In this document: positions 48,966-61,200 of the stretch, piece by piece
Layout of the letters: every line of letters begins with the position of its first letter
Numbering within the stretch: position 1 is the stretch's first letter
Source: Lycocorax pyrrhopterus obiensis
Lineage: Eukaryota; Chordata; Aves; Passeriformes; Paradisaeidae
Assembly: GCA_014706295.1 (NCBI GenBank)
Contig: JACSVZ010000007.1
Coordinates: forward strand, 52,280,975 to 52,344,974
Length of the DNA stretch: 64,000 nt
Direction: 5' to 3'
Notes under the pieces: generated by a model
What the model was told of the DNA's origin: nothing
The model's database searches: none
What the model saw: only the letters and a program-made list of their open reading frames with translations
Program-made: the position numbers and the translations under genes

Positions 48966-51046
48966 CAATGTATATATGTATCTGAATCACTGGTAAGAAG
49001 AGATAGCAGTGTCAGCTATTGCCAGATTCTAGATTAAATACCTCAATACAATGCAAATGCAGATGATCAGCAGGATAAACCCTAGAGCCAGAACACCAAA
49101 CATGAAATTCTACTTTTGGGTATTAAAAATGCTCAGGGAAATGTACTAGGTCTCTAACCAGGCTGTCAGTATTAGCCACTATTGGGTATTGGCCCAGTAC
49201 CCGGAGAGCTGGTGGCAAATCTCCCACTGAGCTCAGCTCTTCCTTGTCCAGATGCTGGGTGGCTGCCCAGGCCTTGGACAGGCAGGAGAAGAGTCTGTGC
49301 AAACAGGCTGGGCTGAGCCTGGAAGTGGTCCCTGCCACTATGGCACGTGTTCCTGAGGAGAGCTGCTGGGTAACACTGCAGCACCACACGGCCCCTCAAA
49401 CAGGGAAACCAGGCTCAGCAGCCCCAGCTATTTCATGCCACAATAATGATGGGAAAAGCAAAACCTAGATTCTTTCCTGCTCACAGCCTAAGAACCATAA
49501 ATCAGTGTCTGAGAGCCCTTGGGATCCTACGGTTCAGACCACCTCAGTTCTCCCTGGAGTTAATGTCAGTGCATCTCCATCCTGCTGCAGGCTGACTTGC
49601 TTTGTGATGGATTCAGTACACATCATATGAGCATGGGTTACATTAGGCAGATCTTCCACAAAGTTTACCACTTTTGGTTCCCTTTTATTTTTCCCCATTT
49701 GAATTGGTTAGAAAAAACACAGCTCGTCCAGTATTTGGTAAGCACATAAACCTAGTTGCAAATTTGTTCCTCACATTTTTGGACAACCTCTGCAACCTTT
49801 TCATAAAGAAAAAGGTAAATGACCATCATTGCTATGAAAAGCATAGGGTAAATGATCACCAGAAATAGTTGTCAGGGATGACAGTGGTCAAGAACTGAAA
49901 ACTCGACACATGCCCTGGAGCACCAGCCACAGGCAGAACCCCCCTGTTTGGATGCCTGTGATGTATTTCAGGTTTCTTGGCTGTACTGTTGGATGCCACG
50001 TAACACTGGGGGTCAAGTTCACTCCTGGCATAAGTTCAGTGAAATCAAATCGTCTGCCTTAGGGTTACTGGTGCTGCACCAGGGACTAATTTGGCCCTTG
50101 GTGTTTCATTTCGATCGTATTCAGTTTGAATTAGCATTGATCATTTCACACAGCAGGCAGGCTTTACAAACAGGAGTTTTCTCTTCACCTCCTGCTGTGT
50201 GTGTCCCCATGTGTCTTCTTCCATCTTTGAAAAATTATTCTCTTTAGTCCTATTGTATCTGAGGGAAGTATTCATCAATGGAGAGAGAAACATGGATTAG
50301 CCTCACATCTGCTCGCCTCCCTGCTATGGAGCAGAGTGAAGCTGAGGAGTTTTGCCAAGGGAAACAGAAGCAGAGACCACTGTTGATGTAGATAGAAGTA
50401 AAAAGTCTGCCCTGAGGGCAGCTTGTCACATGAAGCCTCCTGTGCCATTAATTACAGTTCCAAGGTGCAGATGAAATACGTATGTGATAGAAGAGGTTTG
50501 CTTTTTAATGTATTATTTGAGCAATTTTTTAAAGAGACAGCATCAAGGTGAGCCTTCAGCTCATACACAGAGAGTTTTCTTTTCTTGTTGCTCATAGACT
50601 GTTGTAATTTCATTCCTACAACACAGAGAGTAGTTCTGGTTACACCTCCGAAGACTGACTTCTTCCTGGGAAATCTACAGGAAGGCCTCTAACACTGACA
50701 GACTGTCTGTGGCCACATCAGCTCTCACATCTATATCCAAAATTGTGAGAGTAATCCCAAAGTAATTTTATTCGTTAAAGAATCACAACTAATTAAATGG
50801 AGCTGCATACAAAATAAAAAAGCATAACGTGAACTATAATTAGGCTCTAGTTAGTGGTTTTGTGTTTCATATTAAAAGTGTAACAAGACCTTTAATGAAA
50901 ACATACCATGACTGTACTGATTGTAGAAGCATCCCGAGATCTCGGCCAGAGCAGGAGCTCCAGAGATAGAAGCAGTTGTGAACAAGTTTTATAAGCCAGC
51001 TCCCACACCAGGCAGGTTCTAAGAGGGAACTTTGCTGTCTACAGAG

Positions 51047-51139
51047 GGAAACTGAGGCAGGGAGAAATCTAATCTTTGATTAGTGTTAGAGAGGCGATCC
51101 CTGGCAGAGCCAGGAACTAAACTTAGCCTGCTGAGTCCT
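51047..51139 (-). repeat. Possible MIR-like SINE relic, antisense
   Basis: gaaactgaggcagggaga, then after a gap ggcagagccaggaactaaac and ctgagtcctgg, follows the order of the reverse-complemented MIR-like repeats of amniotes. It is highly decayed and could be chance. Confidence 0.3.
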
Positions 51140-53860
51140 GGCGGCAGCAGCCCTTTCCCTGGGACATGCTGCATTCCTCCCCCGAATACCGCAGAGCAAT
51201 AAATAGCAGCAAGCAGGGAAAATGGAAAGGAGAACAGGGAGAGCTCGGGGCTCTCCTCTGAGATTGGTGATGACCTGGCAAAGCAGTGAAATTGCCAGGG
51301 AGGAGGATTCACAGCTGGGAAAGCTGTGCCTCCCTCCTCTGAGCAGTGCAGGAGGGGGACAGTGGAGGCAGGAAGGTCGGGGAGGAAGGTGAAGATGATA
51401 AAGGCGGCTTTCAGAAACAAACAGACGTGTTTCCAGCTTCCTCCTGAAAGGGCTGAGCCCTGCAGAGCTTGAGGTCAAGCACAGCCCCGTGGGTGCAGGG
51501 TGTCTGCGGGCAGTGGGCCCTGGGCAGGCTGGCTGTGGGATGGGAACAGACCCCGAACCCCTGCAGGGCTGATGAACACTGCCTTGTTCTACCTGTTTTT
51601 TACAGCTGCAATGACTCCCTTTTCACACCCAGGCTCTCTGTAGCATCCCCAGCACACCACAGCCCCCCCTGCAGTATTGCCTGACACTCCATCCTCCCAT
51701 TTTGGATCCTCACCTTGCTCCTGTGTCCGTGTAACCCTGCCTGTGCCACTGGCAGGGATGGAGGTGGCACATGGAGGGCAGCTCTGGGGCTCTGTGTGTG
51801 TTGCACGGCCACCCTGGCCACACACACTGACTGTGGGCCACATTGCCACCTGCCTCTTCTCAGGCACCCTTAACTACTCCAATTTCTCCCCTTTAGGGAG
51901 TCCCACATGCTTTCTGGAAGCTGTAGGAACTTTAATGCCCTGTGAACCTCATTTTTACTTGGAACTAGGCTGTGGAGTAAGGATTTATTACCAAAAGGAC
52001 TGTGCAAATCTTGTTTCTTGAGGAAACAGCAATGAAAAGGAGTATTTAAATGGCAAGAAAGCACTGGGACAAACTCTGCCTCTAGATGAGTGGACGGGAG
52101 TCTTGGTTATTTCAGTACCAAGCACCGTGTGCCTTTCCAAGGGCTTAACTTTTATCTGGCAAAGGTGTGGCTGGCCTGGCTGTGCCACAGGGAGGAGTGG
52201 GGAAAGGAGCCATGACCTTTTAAAAATGAGCAGCCAGATTTCTGAATGCATGTGTGCTGAAAGGAAAAGCTCACTTTGCTTTCTCTCCCTCCCCTTCCCC
52301 CACTGAAAAACTCAGCTCAAAGGAAAAAACTTCTCAGCAAATGGAAATACGATTGCCACATTGCCCTTTGCAAGAGAAACAACTTGACATTTGACCATAT
52401 GTGGAATTTCCTTGGATATGGGCTCTGCTGTAAGACAAATTTCTCTTAGGTTTCTGCTGCTTTCTAAATTAAAGGAAAAGAATATCAATGGTGGTTTAAT
52501 TTGCAGCTCTGCAGCCTTTGGACTTCTCTGGTCTATTCCATGCAAGTTTAGCACCTTGTCAGTAATAAGATTTTGTAGCTGTTAAGTATAATACTGCAAT
52601 GAATCGTAACTAACTATATAGTCATACTGTACTTCAAGAAGGCCAGGATCCTTGATAAGGGCACATTAGCTGCTGCAGTGATGGCCTGGGGATGGCCCTT
52701 CAGCACATCTGGATCTGCTCTGCACAACATAATGATGATTTTATGTGCCAGCCCTGTTGATTAGCTGTAAACCACGTTTCCAGAGACAAGCGTTCACCTG
52801 GTACTTCTAATTCCTGTTATTTCTGTGGATTAATAAAGGGATTGATGAGAAATGGATCTGGGATAAAGCAGAAATATTGGCTTGGGTTTGTGCTGAGAGG
52901 GAGTAAAGGCACAGTGTGGACAAGGCATCACTGAGAACGGCAAGAGGCAGCTCCGCAGAATGTCGAGAGGCAGAAACAACCCTGGCTCTGCCCTCAGATG
53001 AGAGCTCTTAGGTTTGTTTAACTGCACGTGAAAATGCTGGGGTTGGCCTCACTGCTCCACTCCAGTGAGGGTACAGTGCCTGTGTACAGGAAAGGCAGAG
53101 GGGGAAATTCAGTCCCCACATTATCCCTGGATGAGAATTGGAGAGGAAGAAGGAAAAAGCAGCTCCATGCATCAAATTAGGAAATTGCAAGGAAGCATTT
53201 CCCTACAATTTTAAAACATAAAATGTTTGATGTGGACTTCCTGAATGCCTCCAGCTTCCAGAGCAGGCTGGGATGTTTGCTTATATACTGAAAGAAGCAC
53301 TTGCTGCTGGACTGTTGAGTATCTCAAGAATGGTTGTAAGATATTTCAGTTGCAGAAGTGATTGCAGCTTACCAGAGAGCAGCCAGGTGGACACCAGGCA
53401 AATCACAAAGCTGCCATAGCTCATAGTGGTGATGCAGCAGCTGCAGCCAGGCTGGTGAGTGTCCAAAGGGCACTCCTGGACCAGCTGCAGCACTTTAGTA
53501 CACTGAGGCAGAGGTTTTGGGTAAGTGAAAGGATGTCACATACTTAAAGCCTCATTTCCAGCAGTCCTGCAGCAACTGTACCTGTCCAAACCCCAAGAGA
53601 TCAGTGCCAGATCAGCCCATCCCACAAAAATATTTTCCATACATTCAGACTTTTAATAAGAAGGAAGAATACAGGTTCTTACACCTTTCATGAGCATTTA
53701 ATGGAAACAGATTTTTTTTTCTCTTTTCTTTTTTTATAACAATAAAAAAATCAGACTTTCATGTTTGCAGGCAGCACTCCAAACAGACTGATTTAGTGAG
53801 CTCTCTCCTTCGCCCCTTGCCTCCGGTGGAACAGGGGCCAGGATCCCCTACCACCATGAC

Positions 53861-53905
53861 ACAGACTCACAGGGTGACCCTAGGCAAGTCACTTAACCCC
53901 CTCCC
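53861..53905 (+). repeat. MIR/CORE-SINE-like relic
   Basis: gtgaccctaggcaagtcact followed by taacccc is close to the conserved MIR core (gtgacc..gggcaagt.actta acc). Only about 45 bases align by eye. Such ancient amniote SINE relics survive in birds in small numbers. Confidence 0.5.
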
Positions 53906-56900
53906 AGGGTTTTCCCATTCCCGTGCTGGCAGGGGGATTCTGATTCCCTTCGGGAGACTGAGTGCCTGTCTCCCTGCCCTGCCTGGCTCAGCTCTGAGGC
54001 AGTCCCTGTTCTGCATCTTAGCCCAGGCTTCCCACCCCAAAACCCAAGAGTCTGACCACATCAAGGCAGTCTTGAATTTCTTCATGAGACAGCTGGAGAT
54101 GCCTGTAGTGAAAAACATCAATATCAGAAAACCTAAACCAAATCTAATCCTGTTTTCAAAGAAAACTGTTTGGAAAAACTACTTAAGTGCTGTTTGAGCA
54201 GTCACAAGCAAGCTTTCCTTTTACCCCAGCAATATGCCTCACTCACAACGAGACTTAGAGGTTACTTAAGTGGTGATAATCTGCTTAATTCACTGTTCCC
54301 AAGGAGTATTGCCCTCTTTTCAGAAATTGCCAACAAGGTCACCACTTCCGTTAATTGTGACTGTGTTTATTATAAGACGGAGGTGGCTCCAAGTGACTAA
54401 GGATGGAAACTCCTCCCAGATCATTCCCGCTGTCAAACACCAGTGATGAATACTGCAGAAAGGCAAATGAAAGTGGGCTGTAAAGTGCACCGTGTTACAA
54501 ACTTCATAGACACCCTAATGAATAATTTTCCCTGCTGTTCGCCTCTGATTCCATTATCAATTTCTTAATCAATTCTGTCTCCTAGCATTGCAGACCTTCT
54601 CTTGGTGTTCTGAGGGCAGTGGTTACTTTGGCAGAGAAAAACAGATAGGCAGATGATCACCTGGACAATTATCAGATCAGATCTGCCTGGTGCTCTGTTT
54701 TTGTTGCTGGTCATTCCCAAAAGCATAGTTTGCTCCTGTTCCAAGTTTGGGATGAAAGCCTGATCTCTTGGTTACCTGTTGTGGCTAACCTTGGCCAGTG
54801 ACAATTTTAACATCTCATTTTCAGCTTGGTGAAAGCATTTTTCTGTGCTTGACATAGCACTGAGCAGGGAGAAAGTCTTGGAGATGAGAATGAGACGGAG
54901 ATGTCATTTGTCTGAAGGTAGGACTGTGCTTGGCTGTTGTAAATATTCTGCCTTGGTTTTGTGCTGTCTGGGGCTGCTTCTAGTAAAGGTAAGTGAAGGT
55001 GTGGTCTCTCTCTGACCTGCAGTGGACAGAGGATGCTTTCACTCCCTCAAAACAAATTTCAGAGTTCCCAGGATGAGCCAATAATTCAGTGTGGCTGACA
55101 CCTCACCTTCCTTTATCACCAAACTGATATCCTTGATCACAGGCAGCTGCAATTAGTCCCCAGAGCACTGATAGTACATGATGAACACTGTGGCTTTCAC
55201 CTTCCTAAAGGATGACACTCTGCCTCTGTAATTGCTCTCGAGATTTTCCAGCTCTGAAGCCTTTGTCAGCTAACCTTGGATATACAAGCTGTCCAGGGAA
55301 GTTATTGATTCCTCTCATCTCCACCTCCCCCTTGCCCAGTTAGACTGATTTATAGGAATTTTGGTAGGAACCACAAAAATCCTGGCAGAGTTCATTAATC
55401 TGTGAATCTTTTAAAGACTTCCCTCCTCGCAGAGACCATCTGTTTGCCTGAGTGCTATTTTTTCAGCTGCCAAATCAGGTTTGCAAGACTCTCACCTTCT
55501 CCTCAAACCCACCACATGATACTGCAATATTTACATTCAGGGCTCGGCACTTTTTCCTACCAGACCTGTGCAGAGCAAATGCAGCTTCGCTCATCTGTGC
55601 AAGACTCAAACCCAGTAAAACAAACAGCAAAAATGCCCTGAAAACCAAAAGCAGGAAGATCAGACTGAATCACATAATTTCTCTTGGCTTTTTATGTTCG
55701 CTGGGAGACTATTCAGTAACATCTGAAACCTCTGCAGAGGGAACTGCCAATAACTGTAATTACAGCATAAAAATCTGCTATGTATTGGTGGGAAAAGAGC
55801 TTTGGCCTATGTCCCCTGTGCTGGGTGACTCCTGCAGAGCTGGCCAGCAAAGAGCCACCTATGTTTGTCAGCAGATGCCAAAAGTTGGGCTCATGCTGTC
55901 ATGCTCACCTTTTCTCCATCCTTGTGCAAATGCATCTCACTTGAGCCCCATGGAGGGCTCATTTTGGCTCAGTGTGTCAGAAGACATCGTCAGCAACAAC
56001 TGTGGCAGCTCAGAAGCCAGTTTTGTCTTTCAAATGTAGTTTTTTTGTTTCTTCACATCATTGCAGTGGCCTTTCATAGCTCCCCCCCAGAGAATGCAAC
56101 CTTTTAAAAATTAGATGGGATGAAAATGCCACCGAGATTCAGACTATCAATTAATTTCTTCTCTAAGATAAATCATCTTCTGAATCTTTGATCTTATTAT
56201 TTTGTTTACTGTATATTTGCACTTTTGCATAAAATGTTCTCTCTGTGAGCCAGCAACTATCACTGGTAAGGTTCACATTTCTTGGACGTAGCTGGAATTT
56301 CTTCCCCATTTTCTTTTTGAATGTACAAAATTATTTTCCTTGCTGCTGGATTGGTGTCACCTGACATAGTTAATCTTCTAATCTTCTCTCTGGGCTGACA
56401 TCAGAGGAGATGATGGAGACATTTCCTTTCTTGAATACAAAGCTCAGATTCAATCCTTACTAGTGAAAATCCTGCTAATAACATAAAAAAATAGAAAGAA
56501 ATGCAAAATGATGGCATACCTAGTTATTCTGTGAGGCAGCTATTACTTTTGTGTTTGTTGCTTCCTAGAGGGCTGTTTTAGCTGTCAGCTGTGTCTTGCC
56601 TATTTTTACTCACAATTCCTTCTCTGGATGAACCCACATGAGATCTTGTCAGAGCATCAGCTCCTCTTGAAGTTGCATTATTACACTCCCCATCCATCAA
56701 GTTGAAATGTGAAGAGAATGTGTCAGAAAACACTAATGAAATAAAATTCCAATTATTGGGGCTTCCAGGCTCTGCTTCTCACTGAGCCTGGTTGCTTTTC
56801 CTTCTGCTGATTGCCGTACAGACGTTCAAGCCCATCTGACCAGCAGCTCATTTCTCTGCTGCAGGTGCTCGTGGCACAGCATCCCGCTGGCCCCGGACTT

Positions 56901-57334
56901 GGCCTGCTGATCCCATAGGTACATCTGGGACCTCACCATGGCCCCACCAGTGACTCAGGAGATGTGGGGCTGACAGTAGAGCTGGTGGTGGCCAGCCAGC
57001 ACGCTCCTCTCTTGCTTCCCTGCACTTTAACTTGGTGCAATTCAAAAGCTGTGGTTAATTTTACCCATTACATTAGAGGACAGAAAGGTGCATTCTATCC
57101 CCACGACTGCAGGGCTTTTCAAGGGGGAAAAACATGTCTTAGCTAACAAATTCCTAACATTTTGGGCTCTTCAGTGCTCTGAGAGAAGGTCATCCACATC
57201 CTGATGCCAAGCTGCTTATATCAGCCTGCAGTTTCTCTTCTAGCCCAGTCCTTCCCCTCCCCCTCCCCGGGCTGTGAATCCTCCATACCCAACAGTCAGA
57301 AATCTCTTCACACGGCAGGAAAAAACCCAAGGGA

Positions 57335-57342
57335 ATTTGCAT
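57335..57342 (-). promoter_or_regulatory. POU octamer motif
   Basis: atttgcat is the exact reverse complement of the octamer atgcaaat bound by POU/OCT factors. It is embedded in a CNE-like block (57300-57570) with adjacent homeodomain-like ataaatta. An exact eight-base match is expected about once per strand in a window this size, so the context is the only support. Confidence 0.25.
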
Positions 57343-58117
57343 AAATTAGAAGGGAGAAGCACATTTCAGCCATTCTCTCTTTAAACTGCGTGGAAATCAC
57401 GCTGATGGGAGATATAAATGCCTGCCGAAGCGGGCAGTAAGGCGCTTGCTTCAATCTCATGGAAAATTGCAGATTTAATAATCAGATCTGACTTGGTTAG
57501 CTAAAGAAATAATTCTCGCTTCTCATGATTTCCCTCTGTCAGGACAGAGAAAGGCAGAGGGAAGCAGAACAACTCGCCCATGCCCCTACAGCAGTGCTGA
57601 GCTTAGCAAAGCCCTTCCACCAGTAATGTCAGCAGGCAGGCAGAGTCTGGCAGGGCCTGAGATCCCACAGTGCGAAACACAGCTCCCTGCTTTTCCTGTG
57701 AGGTTTGGATGAGGCTGGCTGCGTCCACGGCTGAGCAAGAGGCAAGTCAGCAACAGCAAAAGCCCTGGTCCGGCTGGGAGCTTTCAGGTGGATCAGGCTC
57801 TTTTCACAGTCAGATGGCTGAGTCAGTCAGGTGGTGGGGAAAATTATGACCTCCCCATGGCATTTAAAATCTTAAAGCCCAGATTTTCCAGGATATTTAG
57901 GCACTTAGATCAGGCACAGATCAGATGGGATGTGTAAACATGTAGATGAGAAACAAAGTCCCACGACATGTCTTACTTGTGTAGGTGACAGTATTCGGGC
58001 ACTAAGGTGACTGTACACTTGTGCCATGGTAGGTGCCCTGCACCCAGGTTTCCCCAAATCTGCCCTCTTTCCCCAGGCATATCAGCTCAGCTCCAGGCTT
58101 TTTGTATCTTTTGCACT

Positions 58118-58200
58118 GTCAGGACTGGCCTTGAACCTGTCCAGGGATGGGATATCCACAACATTCCTGGGCAGATATTTCTTCCTGGAAATCTCCAGAG
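58118..58200 (-). mobile_element. CR1 LINE internal 3'-UTR fragment, antisense (decayed)
   Basis: ggccttgaacctgtccaggg, atgggatatccacaacattc, ctgggcag and atttcttcctggaaatctcc are in the order found in the reverse-complemented CR1 3' region, but the terminal part is missing and divergence is high. Confidence 0.6.
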
Positions 58201-61200
58201 AGGGGTATGGACACCATAGCAACTGCTTAAGTATCTCAAGATGCATGAGGAAAATGCAACTGTCTTCCACAGGAGACTAAATTGTCCAGGACAATCTTGT
58301 TTAGGAAATTCTCCAGTGAATTCCTTCCATACATTGCATTTACTACCCCACTCATGGTACTTGTCATGGATTTATGCAAGATGGCTGTCTGTCAAGGAGT
58401 AGAATGAAGCAGAGAGATTTATAACAGGTTCTCTCTGCTTGTTGAGGGATAAGCATCCTTCAGGTTCCTTGGAAAGCCCAAGTGAGAGCAGTTGTTGGCA
58501 AATATTTAGCCGATTTCTCACATTAGTTTAATACCTGCTGAAATAATGTGTGCTTTTCTTCTCACCTTTTATTGTTTAGTTCAATTTTTGGCTTTTGCGT
58601 TTTTTGCCATGACAGACACCAGGCTTATTCACAAATTCCCAAAACTTTCTCTGTCAGACTTAAATTTTCCAGGCTTGGCCTTTCAACAGGAGCAAACATG
58701 GCTCTTCTCTTTTCAGGCTCAGAAACAGGGGAAGTTAAAAGAAATATTCTGCTTTAAGCAAAGAAAAAAAGAAGTCTTATAATTTATCAAAACCCAGCAT
58801 TATAACTAAAGTATCCAGGGATCAAAGCTAATTTTTTGATTGAAGTATCCACATCAAAAGGAGATGTTTGTTTGTGTGTATCGTTGTAAGAATTAGGTCT
58901 GATCTGTTCAACTTTTGACCTGCTTTAGTATTTCACTGAAGAGCTCTCCCAAGGCCAAATCCTAGTAAGGGCTCTGGCAGATGAGCTCTTGCCAACTTCG
59001 CTGTAATAGTTTAAGATGTATTTGTCCTTCCCCCTCAATCTGCTCTGCTGGCTTCTCTGGCCCTCTTCCAGAAGATGCTGACCACCTGCAGCAGACGTGG
59101 CCACGGACAATATAAGGGGGGTTACTGAGGCAGAGGTTTCTTAAATTACTCTCGAGGACGAGATAGAGCTGAGACACCAGTCTGTGATTTGGCGTGCCTT
59201 CCCTGCAGGCACTTGTCCAGCTCTGCTGGAGGGCTCTAATCTTTGGTGGAGGAGCACCAGCACACAGCTGTGAGAGGTAACTTCAAAACCAGCTGCAGCT
59301 GTTTGCTCCGAATACAAGGAGGAATGGTGAGCCCTTAATCCTGCAAATACTTATGCATGTGTTTATAACTGTGAGCAGTTCCAGGAACTTCAGTGGGGCT
59401 TGAAGTTAAATTGGCATGTAAATGCTTGCAGAACTGAGAGCCTGCGTTTTCACAGGGTCGAGCTAAGAAAGCTTTGATTCTCACACATTGGAGCAATATG
59501 TTTCTGCAGTCAGATGACACTGCAAGAAAAGTCCCCCAGCCTGGTTTAGGCCTTCTTCCTTTCCCCGAGGCATACCAAGATCAAAACCAGACACCTCCCT
59601 GACTGCCAGAATAGCTAGTGGCCACGCCTTGGGTCTGTGGGAGGCAGCAGGATGGAGAGGTTAAGCATGATACTCTGCACTTCTGCTCCTTGTACAGCCT
59701 CTTTGGCAGAGACCACAGCCTGAGGCTGTTTCCCTCAGAGCTGCCCTCCAGGTGAGCCTTACACCAGTGGATATCTCCATGTCTGTTGCACGAGCAGATT
59801 GAGAAGCAGGCACTGACAAGGGCTGCCCTGGCAGAACTGTGCCAACAGATGCTCGTGCTGGCCAGCCCCAGTGGCCACCAGACACTTCTGGTTCTCCTTG
59901 TCCAACCCTGTGTAGGCAACCTGAGGAATGCTTTGAGGAACGTGTCACAATCTACTTTTGCAGCTATTTTAGCTTCTTAGTCAGTGGCCTGACATCCTGA
60001 ATTGAATCCATGGTTAGCTGTGCTGCTGAGTAACCAGCAGAGTATTAAAAGGTTTCTCATCAGAGAGAGATCAGGCAGACCCAGCAGAGTCAGCCTTTGG
60101 GTGCTTAGACTGAAGCATCTGAGTAAAAACAGCCCAAATTTTTCAGAGGTGCTGGGCACACTGAGCTCATAGTATACTTCGTGTAAGTTACATTTGTTTT
60201 TCTTCAAGGCATTTTGAAGAAAGGTATTCCCGATGGCTCATTTCCCTTAGGGGCTGTCTCTGGCCACATGCTCTGGAATTTCTTCCCAGAGAACCCCCCA
60301 TGGAGCCCTCCTTGCCTCCTCCCAGCCCTCCCTCCGGCTCTGGGTCCAAAACCCGGACATTTGTGAAGGGCTCAGACACCAAAGGTCTGAGTCAGGCAAA
60401 GCTCTGGCTGTTCCTGACTGTTCCCAGGAGAAAAAGTGGCAGCAAATCACATCCCCCGCCGGGTGCTGAGGCTCCCACCAGGTCCTGCACATGTCTGTGC
60501 CAAGCCCAGCCTGGCTCTAACGCTGCCAGAGCCTTTGCTTGAACTTCATTAAGGTGCCTAATGAGCACACCAGTGTGCAGGGGTACTCTCCACTGACTCT
60601 GCAAGTCTGGGAATCTCGTACCAAGCGAATCCCACATAAACATTTTCAAAGATTAAAAAAATAAGTCTTAGGAGCAGCCACTAAACTGGCATTAAAGTGG
60701 CATGTTTTAAGCAAGAAAAGTCATGAAGTTGCAGAGAAATCTGCACTCACAGTATTATTATAAACCATGAAACAGCCTTTAGTAACAGTGTCACAAAACA
60801 ATTTCTCAGATATTACAATATAAACAAAGACCTTTTTTTTCCTTCCCCCTTAAAGAGATACACCCTGGCTTCTGCCCCCTTTCCAGCAGTGAGTGTTCGT
60901 ACTCGGACCCTGCAGAACGAGAAAGTGCAGAGCAAGATGTCAGAGCCTACCCCCCAGCCCACCAGCTCCCCCCGCAGCCCCCGGGAAGCAGGAGCGCCCT
61001 GCGGGGTGGCTCCCACCGCCAACCCCACCGCACAGCAATTAGCTCTGCTCTCCCGCGCACATTTGCGGCTTAGCCCTTAAAAGCCGTTTCATAAATATTC
61101 GATGGCCTTTCCGACAGGGTAATGTGCCTCTGTGACATTAAAGAGGAAACTCTGCGAAGGGGAGGGATGACAACAAATTTATCCACCAATAGCACACTCT

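Noticed and set aside
55452..56039. 195-codon + strand frame in sequence that is not GC-rich
   Set aside because: The length is mildly unusual, but no family resemblance, no periodic codon bias visible by eye, and no promoter nearby; a cross-species codon conservation test would settle it.
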